This document shows positions 1 to 9,600 of a stretch of 64,000 nt of DNA, one piece after another. How positions within the stretch are numbered: position 1 is the stretch's first letter; each line of letters starts with the position of its first letter. The DNA comes from Lachnospiraceae bacterium (GTDB lineage Bacteria > Bacillota > Clostridia > Lachnospirales > Lachnospiraceae): NCBI GenBank assembly GCA_022647575.1, contig JALCKY010000001.1:558001-622000 (forward strand). Reading direction: 5' to 3'. Below the pieces are notes generated by a model. It did no database searches, was not told the DNA's origin, and saw nothing but the letters and a program-made list of their open reading frames with translations. A program made the translations under genes and the position numbers.

Positions 1-887
1 TCTTCCATTTTCCGCAGGGCCTGCATGACAACCGGCTTATCCGCCTTATAGGTTACGCCGTACCACTGGTCATGGCTCTTGAGCACTTTGACGGAAGCCC
101 GTCCTTCGCTGAGCAGTTCATTCACAACCGAAGGCAGGATATACTCGCCCTTGAGCGGATTATTCTGCAGGATCTCATCCAGATGCGCCGGGAACCGCTC
201 TTCCAGTTCCCTGAAAATGGCGTTAGAAAACCCCCACATGTTCATCGAGACGATGCTGTTCTCCGGAAGCGGATTCCAGGTGAGACCGTCGTCTTCGGAA
301 TAAGCAGCTCCGCCGTCTCTTTTCTCAATGCGCGTGCGTTCCCGGATGCCGGTCAGATTTTCATTTTCGTCCTCGGTACAGACTCCTCTGGACACATAGC
401 CGTGATCCGTCAGGGTATTCTTCAGCAGGAACCCTGCCATGGAAAACCGGTACAGGTCATCGTCGTCATGCATCCTCATATAATCCGCGACGACCCGGAA
501 AGCCTGGGAACCGTAAAAATCATCCGCATTGATGACCGCGCAGTCTTCCGGCACCTGGTTTGCACAGCAAAGCAGCGCCTGTCCCGTCCCCCACGGCTTC
601 ACCCGTCCCTCAGGCACCTCGAAGCCGTCAGGCAGATCATACATTTTCTGGAACGCATAGCTGACTTCAATCTTTTTCGAAATGCGGTCCCCGATAACTG
701 CCTTGAATTCTTCTTCATTTTCCTGGTTGATGACAAACACGACTTTTTCAAAGCCTGCCTCGACGGCATCGTGGATTGAAAAGTCCATGATGATATGTCC
801 GTCTTCATCCACCGGGTCAATCTGCTTGAGCCCGCCGTAGCGGCTGCCCATTCCCGCTGCCATAATGACCAATGAAAGTTTCTTCAT
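1..887 (-). CDS. Nucleotidyltransferase family protein, 3' end beyond window
   Basis: The reading frame opens at ATG 885-887 with a purine-rich G-run just upstream and stays open to base 1, giving at least 295 residues, so the C-terminus is missing. The N-terminus MKKLSLVIMAAGMGSRYGG carries the nucleotide-binding signature of the NTP-transferase (GlmU/RmlA/MobA-like) fold, followed by LKQIDPVDEDG. An acidic NADDFYGS motif near residue 145 fits the metal-binding Asp of this fold. Known family members activate sugars or sugar-like phosphates with NTP. The substrate cannot be read from the sequence. It stands alone; the next feature is a tRNA on the other strand. Confidence 0.85.
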   Translation of the reverse strand, partial: MKKLSLVIMAAGMGSRYGGLKQIDPVDEDGHIIMDFSIHDAVEAGFEKVVFVINQENEEEFKAVIGDRISKKIEVSYAFQKMYDLPDGFEVPEGRVKPWGTGQALLCCANQVPEDCAVINADDFYGSQAFRVVADYMRMHDDDDLYRFSMAGFLLKNTLTDHGYVSRGVCTEDENENLTGIRERTRIEKRDGGAAYSEDDGLTWNPLPENSIVSMNMWGFSNAIFRELEERFPAHLDEILQNNPLKGEYILPSVVNELLSEGRASVKVLKSHDQWYGVTYKADKPVVMQALRKME

Positions 888-972
888 TTTTATTCCCCCG
901 CATTTTCGGAACTGCTGCCATACCGGCTTCCGTTTCTTTTCAAGTTCCTACTTTAATTCATCCCGGAAGTGT

Positions 973-1001
973 TTGCAACCCGAAATACCTTATGTTATAA
1001 T
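973..1001 (+). promoter_or_regulatory. Promoter of tRNA-Val(CAC)
   Basis: TTGCAA at 973-978 and TATAAT at 996-1001 are separated by 17 bases. The -10 box ends 7 bases before the first base of the tRNA, so transcription should begin at or very near the tRNA 5' end. Confidence 0.75.
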
Positions 1002-1008
1002 ACCACTC

Positions 1009-1080
1009 GGAAGCTTAGCTCAGCGGGAGAGCACTCGCTTCACGTGTGAGGGGTCGCAGGTTCAAACCCTGTAGCTTCCA
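1009..1080 (+). tRNA. tRNA-Val (anticodon CAC)
   Basis: Cloverleaf of 72 nt. The acceptor strands GGAAGCT and AGCTTCC pair perfectly, the D arm is GCTC/GAGC, and the anticodon loop TTCACGT gives CAC, reading valine GTG. The T arm contains GGTTCAAACCC. Discriminator base A is at 1080. The 3' CCA is not encoded. Confidence 0.95.
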
Positions 1081-1090
1081 TCTCTCAGAG

Positions 1091-1137
1091 GTCCGGAATT
1101 CCTTGATTCTGTCAGGAATTCCGGGCTTCTCTTTTTT
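1091..1137 (+). terminator. Rho-independent terminator after tRNA-Val
   Basis: A ten-base stem CCGGAATTCC (1093-1102) pairs with GGAATTCCGG (1115-1124) and is followed by a T-rich run to 1137. It lies 12 bases after the tRNA. Confidence 0.8.
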
Positions 1138-1196
1138 CATGGATTTGGTGTCTTTTTGAGGCCTTGGTGTCTTTTTCTCATCCTATAATCCGCTGA

Positions 1197-2255
1197 TCAG
1201 TTTCTTCTTTTCCTCGGCGCCGGTGATATCGTACTGATATGGAGACGGTCCACTTCTGCAGAATGACCCGGAATTGAAGCAATCAGATTATAATCGCTCG
1301 TCTGATGCGCCATCCGTGAGGCAACTGTCCTTCGGATTGTCATCATACTCTTTCCCTGACTTTTCGCGATATCGAAAAATGGCATCTGCCCCGCTATTTC
1401 CTCATCAGACAGCATGCACCCATTCTTCCCGAGAAAGACTGACGGTTTCGTCTTACCGTGGTAATCGCTTCCGCAGGTAACGAAAAGCCCTCTTCTTTTC
1501 GCTTCATGGTAATAATGGAAACACTCTGCCGGGTTGTGATAACTGCTGAACGCCTCGATTCCGTCTATTCCAAGATCAAGAATGCCTTCCAGAAAAGTTT
1601 CTTTCCCTTTCAGGCTGACGCCCGGATGCGCAAGGACTGCCTTGCCTCCGCTGCCATGAATGATCCTGATCACTTCCTCCATCGGAGGATAGCTCATTTC
1701 CACATAGCATAATTTCCCCTGTGAATAGAAGTCCCAATAAAAATTGACATAGGGGTTGTCGCTTCGTCCTCCGCCTTCACGATAAGGACGAAGAAGCGGA
1801 TGCCCGGCATACTCCGGCTTCGCAAGAATCACCTCGGCAAAGAGATCCCCTGTCCAGCTTTCTTCCCAGTATGTATCCTTCGATTTCTGCCACATTTCAT
1901 CTTCCGTCACATGAAACCCCAAAAGCTGTGTCTTCTCAAGCCGTTCCAGAGAAGCCCTTAGCCCCTGTTCCCTTACGTCCCGTTCTATCTTCTCATAATC
2001 AGAGCTTCGATAATCGATTCCGTATCCCAGGACATGAAAGCCGGTGCCCTTATACATACAGTCAATCTCTGTACCGGGAATATAAGCTATTCCCAATGCG
2101 TGTGCTGCCCTCATGGCTGTCTCATTTGCTTTTACGCAGTTATGGTCCGTAATCGACATCATGGACATCCCCAGTGCTGCGCATTTCCGGATAAGCTCTT
2201 CCGGCTTCATTTCGCCGTCCTCGCTGAAAAAGCTGTGCATATGCAGGTCAATCAT
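1197..2255 (-). CDS. PHP-domain phosphoesterase
   Basis: 352 residues from ATG 2255. This start gives the canonical MIDLHMHSFFSEDGE beginning and overlaps the upstream stop by 8 bases. Metal-binding motifs of the PHP family are all present: HMHS, SITDHNC, the acidic GTEID, LAHPG and the C-terminal GSDYHG. The family includes TrpH/RNase AM-type 3',5'-bisphosphate phosphatases and histidinol phosphatase relatives. The order of motifs is closest to the TrpH-like group, but length and inserts differ, so the substrate is open. It is the last gene of an operon with an MFS transporter and a small HPr-like protein. Confidence 0.85.
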   Translation of the reverse strand: MIDLHMHSFFSEDGEMKPEELIRKCAALGMSMMSITDHNCVKANETAMRAAHALGIAYIPGTEIDCMYKGTGFHVLGYGIDYRSSDYEKIERDVREQGLRASLERLEKTQLLGFHVTEDEMWQKSKDTYWEESWTGDLFAEVILAKPEYAGHPLLRPYREGGGRSDNPYVNFYWDFYSQGKLCYVEMSYPPMEEVIRIIHGSGGKAVLAHPGVSLKGKETFLEGILDLGIDGIEAFSSYHNPAECFHYYHEAKRRGLFVTCGSDYHGKTKPSVFLGKNGCMLSDEEIAGQMPFFDIAKSQGKSMMTIRRTVASRMAHQTSDYNLIASIPGHSAEVDRLHISTISPAPRKRRN

Positions 2256-2487
2256 AAGCTGACTCTCCCATGTATCTGACGAAAGCAATGACATCATCCT
2301 TACAGGTGAAGCTGAGTCTTACATCGTTTTTTTTGGGTTTCATTTCACTAAAAATCTTCATGGCAGCTTCGTCGTGCTTAAGACTGCATACAGAACCGTC
2401 CTTCATATTCAGGAGAACATCCCCGCTGCTCTTTTTTACCAGATCGATAAACCGCTTAAAATCAGGAATCAAATAGAATGTAATCAT
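2248..2487 (-). CDS. Small HPr-like protein of unknown function
   Basis: 79 residues, preceded by an AAGGAAGGG ribosome binding site. The layout (MITFYLIPDFKRFIDLV, then VLLNMKDGSVCSLKHDEA, then VRLSFTCKDDVIAFVRYM) follows the beta-alpha-beta-beta-alpha-beta-alpha order of HPr-fold proteins common in Clostridia. The GLHARPA active-site loop and its phosphorylatable histidine are absent, so a classical PTS phosphocarrier role is unlikely. It lies 4 bases after the MFS gene and overlaps the PHP gene start, so it is probably co-translated with both. The HPr assignment is inference from pattern only. Confidence 0.6.
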   Translation of the reverse strand: MITFYLIPDFKRFIDLVKKSSGDVLLNMKDGSVCSLKHDEAAMKIFSEMKPKKNDVRLSFTCKDDVIAFVRYMGESAYD

Positions 2488-2491
2488 TTTT

Positions 2492-3667
2492 TCACCCTTC
2501 CTTTCGTGTTTTCAAAATTGTTTTTTCATGCATAAAGAACATCAGCAGAAGCAAAAGAAGAAGATAAAGCGGGAACAGGGAAATGCCGACATGCTGCGCG
2601 ATCCATCCGAACAGCGGCGGCATGAGACAGGTTCCGACATAGGCGCTGGCCATCTGGATGCCGATGACGGCCTGCGACCTGTCCGCCCCGAAACGGGAAG
2701 GCGTCGCATGGATGATGCTGGGATAGATCGGCGCACAGCCAAGGCCCACAAGGATGAGCCCGATCTCCACGGACAGGGACGGCAGCGGGAGCAGGATCAT
2801 GATAATTCCCGAAAGGATCAGCACTTCCCCGAGGCGTACCATCTTTGTATCATTGAGCGTCATCGTCAGGAAACCGCCCACGGCACGTCCCGCCGTGATT
2901 CCGATATAGAACAGACTGGCCAGGGAAGATGCCTCCGTTTCCGTGACGCCTTCATGAAGGACAAGGTAGCTGCTTCCCCAAAGTCCTGTCGTCTGCTCGA
3001 TCGCGCAGTAGCAGAAAAATGTCAGCATGACTTCCTTTGCCCCCGGAATGCGGATGACCTCACGGAGCGAAAGGGCCTTCCCGCCGGCTGCGGAGGCAGG
3101 CTGCGACTCCGGCGAATCTGTCTTCATTTTCCAAAGTGGAAGGCTGAAGACCAGGATTGCGGTAAGGACGACCTGCAGGATGGCGATATAGCGGTAGCCC
3201 ATGTTCCAGCCCTGCCCGTTCGTCAGGGCAAAGCTCATGATGTAAGGACCGACCGAAGCGCCGACACCCCACATGCAGTGCAGCCAGCTCATGTGCCTGC
3301 TCTTGAAATGGAGGGCCACGAAATTATTAAGTGCCGCGTCGACACTCCCGGCGCCGAGCCCGTACGGAATCGCCCACAGGCACAGCATCCAGAACGCAGA
3401 GCTGACCGAAAACCCGAAGAGGGCAAATGCGGTCATCCCGACGCTGATGGCCGTCACCTTTCCCGCCCCGAGTTTCCTTGTCAGACGGTCGCTTTGGAGA
3501 CTCGAGACGATGGTGCCCGCCGCGATGATCATGGAAATGATGCCGGCATACGAGACCGGTACGCCGAAGCTTCCGTACATGGAAGGCCACGCCGAGCCGA
3601 GCAGCGAATCCGGCAGTCCCAGGGAAATGAAAGCAAGATAGATGATGGCAAGAAGTAGCTGAATCAT
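2492..3667 (-). CDS. MFS transporter, FucP/sugar-porter-like
   Basis: 391 residues, start ATG 3667 behind GGGAGG. It has about twelve hydrophobic segments. The N-terminal IYLAFISLGLPDSLLGSAWP and the GLGAGSVDAALNNF segment of helix 4 match the FHS (FucP-like) branch of the major facilitator superfamily, which imports sugars or related solutes with protons. The ligand is not evident. It is first of a three-gene minus-strand operon with an HPr-like protein and a PHP phosphoesterase, suggesting uptake of a phosphorylatable or phosphate-bearing compound. That is inference. Confidence 0.8.
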   Translation of the reverse strand: MIQLLLAIIYLAFISLGLPDSLLGSAWPSMYGSFGVPVSYAGIISMIIAAGTIVSSLQSDRLTRKLGAGKVTAISVGMTAFALFGFSVSSAFWMLCLWAIPYGLGAGSVDAALNNFVALHFKSRHMSWLHCMWGVGASVGPYIMSFALTNGQGWNMGYRYIAILQVVLTAILVFSLPLWKMKTDSPESQPASAAGGKALSLREVIRIPGAKEVMLTFFCYCAIEQTTGLWGSSYLVLHEGVTETEASSLASLFYIGITAGRAVGGFLTMTLNDTKMVRLGEVLILSGIIMILLPLPSLSVEIGLILVGLGCAPIYPSIIHATPSRFGADRSQAVIGIQMASAYVGTCLMPPLFGWIAQHVGISLFPLYLLLLLLLMFFMHEKTILKTRKEG

Positions 3668-3700
3668 TTTGAAAACCTCCCGGATGAACTCTATGATGAC

Positions 3701-3729
3701 AGAATATCGCCGCGAGGCACTTGATTCAA
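3701..3729 (-). promoter_or_regulatory. Promoter of the MFS/HPr-like/PHP operon
   Basis: On the minus strand TTGAAT (3729-3724) and TATTCT (3706-3701) are 17 bases apart, about 35 bases before the MFS start codon. Confidence 0.5.
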
Positions 3730-3798
3730 TCTTCTTTCGGACCTATACTATAAGAAAAGCGACGTTTATGAACGTATGAAGCTGAATTGTAAGTCGGG

Positions 3799-3920
3799 AT
3801 GCCATTTTGTAACGTGACATGCATTTTTCGAAAACGAAACATTTACTTTTGTAAACGAAATGCAGTTTTTCAGATTCTTTGTAAGGCAGATGCAGTTTTT
3901 GTAATGGAGATGCAGCTTCC
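3799..3920. repeat. Sub-terminal short repeats of the IS30-type element
   Basis: Imperfect copies of a motif of the type (A/G)ATGCA-TTTTTGTAA occur at roughly 3799, 3818, 3838, 3859, 3888 and 3907. They lie between the transposase stop and the left inverted end. I see no gene in 3668-4079 apart from these repeats and the upstream operon promoter. Confidence 0.5.
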
Positions 3921-4079
3921 GGTATCATACAGGGTTTGCTTTGCGGCGAAGGAAGCGGTATGATGGAAAAGACGGATATGCCCTTTAAGAGGTAAGTTCC
4001 CTGCCGGCTTTTTTTGAAGCCTGAGAATCTACCCCTCCGGTCTTCCTGTTGAGATACCGGCGGCATTGCTTTTATCTGT

Positions 4080-5375
4080 CTATTTCTGAAGAAGGGCAGG
4101 CTTCAGCACGATGTCCCCGGGTGCGACCGGGGAACAGCCAAGAAGCCCTGCAGTTCCTTCCCCATGAAAAAAGCTGAACGCGTCGTAGGGACTGCGGTTG
4201 TTCAGCTTTTTTCTTTTGTATGAATTGATGTGGTTCATCATGAGCATGACATCCTCCTGCGTAAGGCTGTCGAAGCTCTTCCCTTTCGGAATGATGCGCC
4301 GGATGAGCTCATGGTTCACCTCGATCGCGCCCTTCTGAAATGGGCTGCCGGCATCGCAGTAGAACACGCGGGTCCGCAGGTGGCCTTTGCCGGACGGACC
4401 GAACTCGATCCTCTTCGGATTTGAGAATTCGCTTCCGTTATCCGTAAGGATCAGGGGGAAGAGTTCTGTAAAGGCATCCGCCCCGATCAGGCTGTAAAGA
4501 CCGTCGAAGATATCGATCACGGATTGTGAGGTGTTGGCATCCCGCAGGAAGGCAAGCATGAAACTGGATTCCACAAAGTGGACCGTAAGGAGGCTTTTCC
4601 CGCCGGGCGTCCCGATGACGCTGTCCATCTGGACGACAGCCGTCTCGGGGCTTGATCCCAGGAACCTCTGGAAATCAGCGTAGCTCCTTCCGATACGGCA
4701 GCCGCGGTCGACCTTGAATTCGGGCTTCTTATAGCGCTGTCGGAAACGTACCTTCCTGGGGAGGTCGATGTTCCGGACATCCATGAGGCAGGCGTCGATA
4801 TAATTGTAGACGGTCTTCTCGCAGCACATGAGCTCGTCCCTGTGATGGAGATAGATCTGATGGATGGACTGCCCCTGCTTCACAAGAGGGCTGATGACAG
4901 CATTCAGATGGCTGATCTCCTGTTCCGAGACGCATAGTCCGCTTCTCGCCGCGGAGAGCGATGCATGTGCTTCCAGATGTGCCTTCTCGGCATCATAGAA
5001 GTTCTTTGCCAGCGGACATTTTGGGAACCGGGAGCAGCCGTTGCAGACATACGGCACATGGAACCGTGCGGTGCAGACCTCTTCGATGTAGTCAGGGCAG
5101 ACATCCCGGCATGTCTGACAGAAGCGGCAGAATGATCCGGCGCTCCTGCGGCAGTCCCTGCAGAGCCCGCGCCGCTTGCAGGCACTTCTCCTGCGGCATG
5201 GATTATAAATACAGCCGGGCCGGCTGGTGGCAATTACCTTCATATGCTTTCTCACTTCCCGTGAGATCGTAGTGTCGTTCTTGCCGAGCAGGCCTGCGAT
5301 TTTTTTGAAGGAAAGACCTTCTTTCAGATATTTCTGAAGGAAAAGGCGTTCCTCATAAGTAAAGAAACTTGACAT
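4080..5375 (-). CDS. IS30-family transposase with cysteine-rich insert
   Basis: 431 residues, start ATG 5375 behind AAGGAGG. The N-terminal helix-turn-helix (LSFKKIAGLLGKNDTTISRE) is the IS30-type end-binding domain. It is followed by an unusual stretch, about residues 58-125, with CxxC-like pairs (CRDCRR, CRFCQTC, CNGCSRFPKC) that should bind zinc. The DDE catalytic core is visible: VVQMDSVIG, ILTDNGSEF and QKGAIEVNHE supply the two Asp and the Glu. The closing NRSPYDAF motif is typical of the family. The frame is intact, so it may be active. Confidence 0.9.
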   Translation of the reverse strand: MSSFFTYEERLFLQKYLKEGLSFKKIAGLLGKNDTTISREVRKHMKVIATSRPGCIYNPCRRRSACKRRGLCRDCRRSAGSFCRFCQTCRDVCPDYIEEVCTARFHVPYVCNGCSRFPKCPLAKNFYDAEKAHLEAHASLSAARSGLCVSEQEISHLNAVISPLVKQGQSIHQIYLHHRDELMCCEKTVYNYIDACLMDVRNIDLPRKVRFRQRYKKPEFKVDRGCRIGRSYADFQRFLGSSPETAVVQMDSVIGTPGGKSLLTVHFVESSFMLAFLRDANTSQSVIDIFDGLYSLIGADAFTELFPLILTDNGSEFSNPKRIEFGPSGKGHLRTRVFYCDAGSPFQKGAIEVNHELIRRIIPKGKSFDSLTQEDVMLMMNHINSYKRKKLNNRSPYDAFSFFHGEGTAGLLGCSPVAPGDIVLKPALLQK

Positions 5376-5532
5376 GGCGCCTCCTTATCCGCCGCCGGTA
5401 CAGGATAAGAATACCGTCAGGACAGGATTCGCGCAAGCACTTGTACGGCAAGAGGCAGTCCTTTTCAGAACAATAAACGGCACACATAACGGTACGGTTA
5501 CAGATGCAAACACAGCTTTTAAATTTACAATT

Positions 5533-5595
5533 AACGTATGAACGTATGAACGTATGAACGTATGAACGTATGAACGATGAACGTATGAACGTATG
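5533..5595. repeat. Tandem repeat (AACGTATG)8 upstream of araC-type gene
   Basis: Eight head-to-tail copies of the octamer AACGTATG, the sixth lacking one base (AACGATG), end 17 bases before the ribosome binding site of the AraC-type gene. One exact copy and one degenerate copy recur on the far side of the IS30-type element (3762-3778). Confidence 0.9.
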
Positions 5596-5628
5596 CAGCG
5601 GTTTCATTTTCAAAAAAGGGGGTATGGC

Positions 5629-6678
5629 ATGGGACTTGAACAATGCGGCCTGGACATGAATGCCTCAAGGCGTGAACTAAAGGCACACGGAACCCTGGAT
5701 TTTCCGTGTGCAGGCTATCTGGAACATTATGGAAACGCTCCCGGTGAAGGAATCCCCTGGCACTGGCATGATGAAATCGAAGTGATCTATGTCTCCTCGG
5801 GTACGCTGAACGTCCATGTGCCCGGCAGCTCTTATCTTCTTTCTGCCGGCGGATGCCTGGCTGTCAGTTCCGGAGTCCTGCACAGTGCCGAGGCGAAGCC
5901 GCAGTGCAAACTGCGCTGCCTTGTCTTCAGTCCCCTCCTGATTACGGGAAGCCAGGACTCCGTATACGCGAAAAAATACCTGAACCCGCTGCTGTCCAAT
6001 CCTGCCTTCCGTGCCTATGTATTTGACAGCGATACGGAAAGCATGCCCATCCGGGACTTCACGGAGGCATTCGATGCATTGGCATCGGATGCACCGGATT
6101 TTGAATTCACCGTAAGGGAGCATCTCTCCTCCCTGTGCTGTTTTCTTTCCCATTCTTTTAAACACAATCCGGAAGCCGCACCGGCCGGGCGCAGCGAGGA
6201 CAATGTACGCTTACAGAAGATGATTGGATATATCCAGGAGCATTATACGGAAGATATTTCGCTGGAACAGGTTGCCGGAGCAGCAGATATCGGAGAGCGG
6301 GAATGCCTGCGGTGCTTCAAACGCACCATACAGCTTTCCCCCATGCAGTATCTTCTGAAGTACCGCATCATGCAGGGAGCTGATTGCCTGCTTGCCGCTC
6401 CTTCCGACAGCATCTCGGAAATATCCATTGCCTGCGGCTTTGAGAGCCCGAGCAACTTCTCCATGCTGTTTAAAAGATTCCTTGGATGTACACCGCGTGA
6501 ATACCGGAACAGCAGATCCACTGATGGCAGCGCACACCATATTTCTGGATTCCCGCCCAGCCGGAGCGCGTCAGGTTCACGACTGGTTTCATCGGCTGGT
6601 TTTCAAATATTCCCTTCGCATGAAAAAGAGCATATGCAGTCTGAAGCATGGCTGTTGCCCCAGACAGCCGCTTTTTAA
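5629..6678 (+). CDS. AraC-family transcriptional regulator with cupin sensor
   Basis: 349 residues from ATG 5629, chosen because AAAAAAGGGGG lies 6 bases upstream; an earlier in-frame ATG (5593) falls in the tandem repeat and lacks a binding site. The N-terminal cupin (around residue 45, HWHDEIEVIYVSSG, then LSAGGCLAVSSGVLHSAE) should bind a small effector. The C-terminal double helix-turn-helix (about 190-290) has the AraC signature ending SNFSMLFKRFLGCTPREYR. The target is unknown; no metabolic operon follows. Its stop codon abuts the stop of the convergent TetR-kinase gene. Octamer copy number just upstream could alter its expression. Confidence 0.9.
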   Translation: MGLEQCGLDMNASRRELKAHGTLDFPCAGYLEHYGNAPGEGIPWHWHDEIEVIYVSSGTLNVHVPGSSYLLSAGGCLAVSSGVLHSAEAKPQCKLRCLVFSPLLITGSQDSVYAKKYLNPLLSNPAFRAYVFDSDTESMPIRDFTEAFDALASDAPDFEFTVREHLSSLCCFLSHSFKHNPEAAPAGRSEDNVRLQKMIGYIQEHYTEDISLEQVAGAADIGERECLRCFKRTIQLSPMQYLLKYRIMQGADCLLAAPSDSISEISIACGFESPSNFSMLFKRFLGCTPREYRNSRSTDGSAHHISGFPPSRSASGSRLVSSAGFQIFPSHEKEHMQSEAWLLPQTAAF

Positions 6679-9600
6679 TCAGGAACTGCTATTTTCAATA
6701 TACTGCTGCAGCGTTTCATACATCTTTCTCGGTTCGACCGGCTTGGTGATATACGCATCCATGCCCGCTTCCTTTGCCGCGCGCACGCTTTCCTCAAAAG
6801 CGTCTGCGGTCATGGCGATGATCGGGATTATGAGGGCATCCTGCCTCTCCAGCGCGCGGATATTTCTCGTCGCTTCGTAGCCGTCCATTTCCGGCATGCG
6901 GATATCCATCAGTATCAGATCGTAATATCCTTCCTTGGAAGCGACAAACTTTTTCAGTCCGATCAGGCCGTTTTCTGCTGAATCCACCATCATTCCTTTA
7001 TTCTTCAGCAGCATGGACGCGATTTCCGTATTCATCTGGTTATCCTCGCACAGCAGGATGCGCCGCCCCTTCAGGACTTCCGGACTTTCCGCCTTCGGCT
7101 TTTCTTCCAGACCGTTCTGAAGCTTTGTCACGGGAATGACAACCTCCCATCGGGTACCTGCATGCAGATGGCTTTCAACCTGGATTGTACCGCCCAGAAG
7201 GTCGACATATTTTTTGACGATGGAGAGACCCAGGCCGGTGCCCGGCGTCTGTACGGACTCCGACCGTTTTTCCTGTGAAAATGGTTCATACATGTGCTTC
7301 ATGAATTCTTCGCTCATGCCGATGCCGGTGTCCTCGATGATGAAGCCGCAGCATTCTTTTTCAGAGCCTGCGGAACGGCAGTACGGCGTTACCGTGACAG
7401 TCCCGCCGGCATGCGTAAATTTAATGGAATTGGAAATCAGGTTCAGGGCGATCTTGTTTATTTTGAGTCTGTCTGCCCAGACAGGCTCATTTTGGTAATG
7501 ACTGAGTTTTTCGATCAGCTGCACGCCCTTCAGTTCCGCGGTCGGCCTGAGGGCCGTAACGACCGCCGGGACCAGGTCATCGGACATCACGGTTTCAGGC
7601 TCCGGTACTGCCTTGCCGCTCTCGATCCTCGACAGGTCCAGCGTGTCATTGACCAGATCGAGCAGAAGCTGGCCGGAGGATGCAATCTTTTTCAGATATT
7701 CCTGTTTTTTCTTCGGATTCTTCTCCTCCAGAGCAAAAGAGGTGAAACCGAGGACTCCGTTTAAAGGCGTGCGCAGATCATGGCTCATGCCGGACAGGAA
7801 CTCCGACTTTGCGGCGGTTGCCGTCTCTGCCCGTTCAAGTGCCCTGCGCAGGCGCGCCTCCTGCTCAAGCTGCTGCTGCTGTGCCTCCGTGATATCCGTT
7901 TTAACCAGGGAAAGCAGGCCGTTTGCTTTGTCGAGATAGGAGAATTCCAGCAGTTTGCTGCGAATGCCGCTTTCCTCATTACTGTGGAACAAAGCCGAAA
8001 TACTCTCTTTCTTTTCCAGCAATGCCAGCACATTGGATAGTTTCATAAACTCTCTGTATCTGCCGCGTTCTTCCAACAGCACGTATTTCGTGAAAATGGT
8101 ATTCAGCGTCTCCTCATAGTCGGAATCGACATGAACCGTTTCTCTTCCCTTCCAGCGTTTATTCGGAATGAACAGCATGATCCGCTGTCTTTTTGCATCA
8201 ATGCAGCTGACATAATCACATTGCTCCGCCACGATTTTTTTGATGATTGCTTCGGACAGTTTCTTTTCCCGTATGCTGCTGACCGCAAAAAAAGCAAAGA
8301 TATCACCGCTCTTCGGGTGCTTGGAAAGCGTCGTGACGCCCTGCAGCCAGAGAGTCTCCTGCCCGTCAGGCGTGGAGCGGAATTCTCTGGTGATCGTCCG
8401 GTTTCCCTTTTCAAAACTGCTGAACAGACAGGACCGGTCAATCAGTTCCGCAAGGTTTTTGCGGTCCTTTTCTTCTTTGACTCCGCGCATCATCCTTTCG
8501 GTAAGTTCTTCGTAGCTGCGGCCCTCCCAGCTTACCGAAGGAGCTCCGTATCCGCGCAGCGCGTCGACTTTGTTCTGCGTAAGATTGGAGCGCTGCGTCA
8601 TCAGATAAGAGTCCGCGACAGAGTCTAAAAAAGACTGTGCAGCATCGTACTGGTCCTGAAGCAGCTGATCCTGCTTTTTCAGTTCATCGATATCCGTGAA
8701 TACGACATAGAGATATTTGACTTCCGAAATGAAAAACCAGGTGAAATTCGCGCTGACCCACTTATACCCGTCGCCCCGGATGAGAATCCGTACGACAACA
8801 GGATGCATTCCGCGCTCCCCATGGCTTGCCGCCAGTTCCCGGATGACGCAGTCCCTGTCATCAGGGTGAACCGTCTGCAGAAAACCGTTCTCTTTGGCAT
8901 CAGGAGTTTCATTTTCCGCGTAACCCCTGAAGCACAGATATTCTTTGGAAAAACGTTCGGGCACGATGGGGCCGTCCTTGTTTTCCCTGTAAAGAATGGA
9001 ACAGGTGGGAAGGCGGCCAATGGTATCCAGAAGCGTTTTCTCGACATTCTTCTGCCTCTGACTGTCAAGCTCCTGCCGAAGCTGAACTTCTTTTGAAATA
9101 TCCCGGTAGGAGGCATAGAACAGCTTGCCGTTCGGCAGATTCTCCCGGAGCGTTACATCCATCTCTACCCAGATATAAGTTCCGCTGCTTGTTCTGAGCC
9201 GGATCTGCGGAATCCGGAACTGTTTTTCGTTGAAGCATGTCCGGAACACCTCAAGCGCAGCAGGCAGGTCGTCCGGGTGGACACCGCTGAACGCATTTTT
9301 ATAATACGCGGACCGGACCGCGCTCTGCTTCGGATCTACTTTCTCCGGAGCCGGCATATCGGGACTGATGAGCCGCATCTGCTGCGTATTGGCAAAGAGG
9401 ATCTCCTGGTGCGCCTCATCGGGCATAAACAGCACGCAGACTCCTGTCGGAATATTATTCAGGATGTCAGAAACGCTGTCTGCCTGGCTGGCCGGATTGA
9501 ATGAGGATTCATCGGTGCTGCTCTGTATTTTCCTGTAGGACTCGGAGATGCTGGACATAGGCAGAAGTTTCTGATAGCCGGCCATCAGGCGGACCGTAAT

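Larger units (their letters stand above)
3785..5532. mobile_element. IS30-family insertion element
   Basis: One transposase gene (4080-5375, minus) lies between short matching inverted ends, AATTGTAA at 3785-3792 and TTACAATT at 5525-5532, giving about 1.75 kb. The left 120 bases hold five or six imperfect copies of a motif close to ATGCAGTTTTTGTAA (3799-3920). An inverted relative, GTTACAGATGC, lies near the right end; these look like sub-terminal transposase-binding sites. Both flanks carry the octamer AACGTATG (two units at left, eight at right), so the element probably jumped into that tandem tract. The exact ends and the target duplication are uncertain. Confidence 0.65.

Noticed and set aside
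865-1074. Short open frame covering the tRNA-Val
   Set aside because: It overlaps a clear promoter and a complete tRNA gene; no coding evidence.
2528-3658. Long open frame antisense to the MFS transporter
   Set aside because: Composition is highly charged, without recognisable domains, and exactly shadows a real membrane-protein gene; it is a frame artefact of GC-rich codon use.
3743-4066. Open frame in the left end of the IS30-type element
   Set aside because: It reads through the sub-terminal repeats and shows no family features or ribosome site.
5353-5643. Open frame through the octamer repeats
   Set aside because: It translates the simple repeat into RSYVHTFI-type peptides and has no ribosome site.
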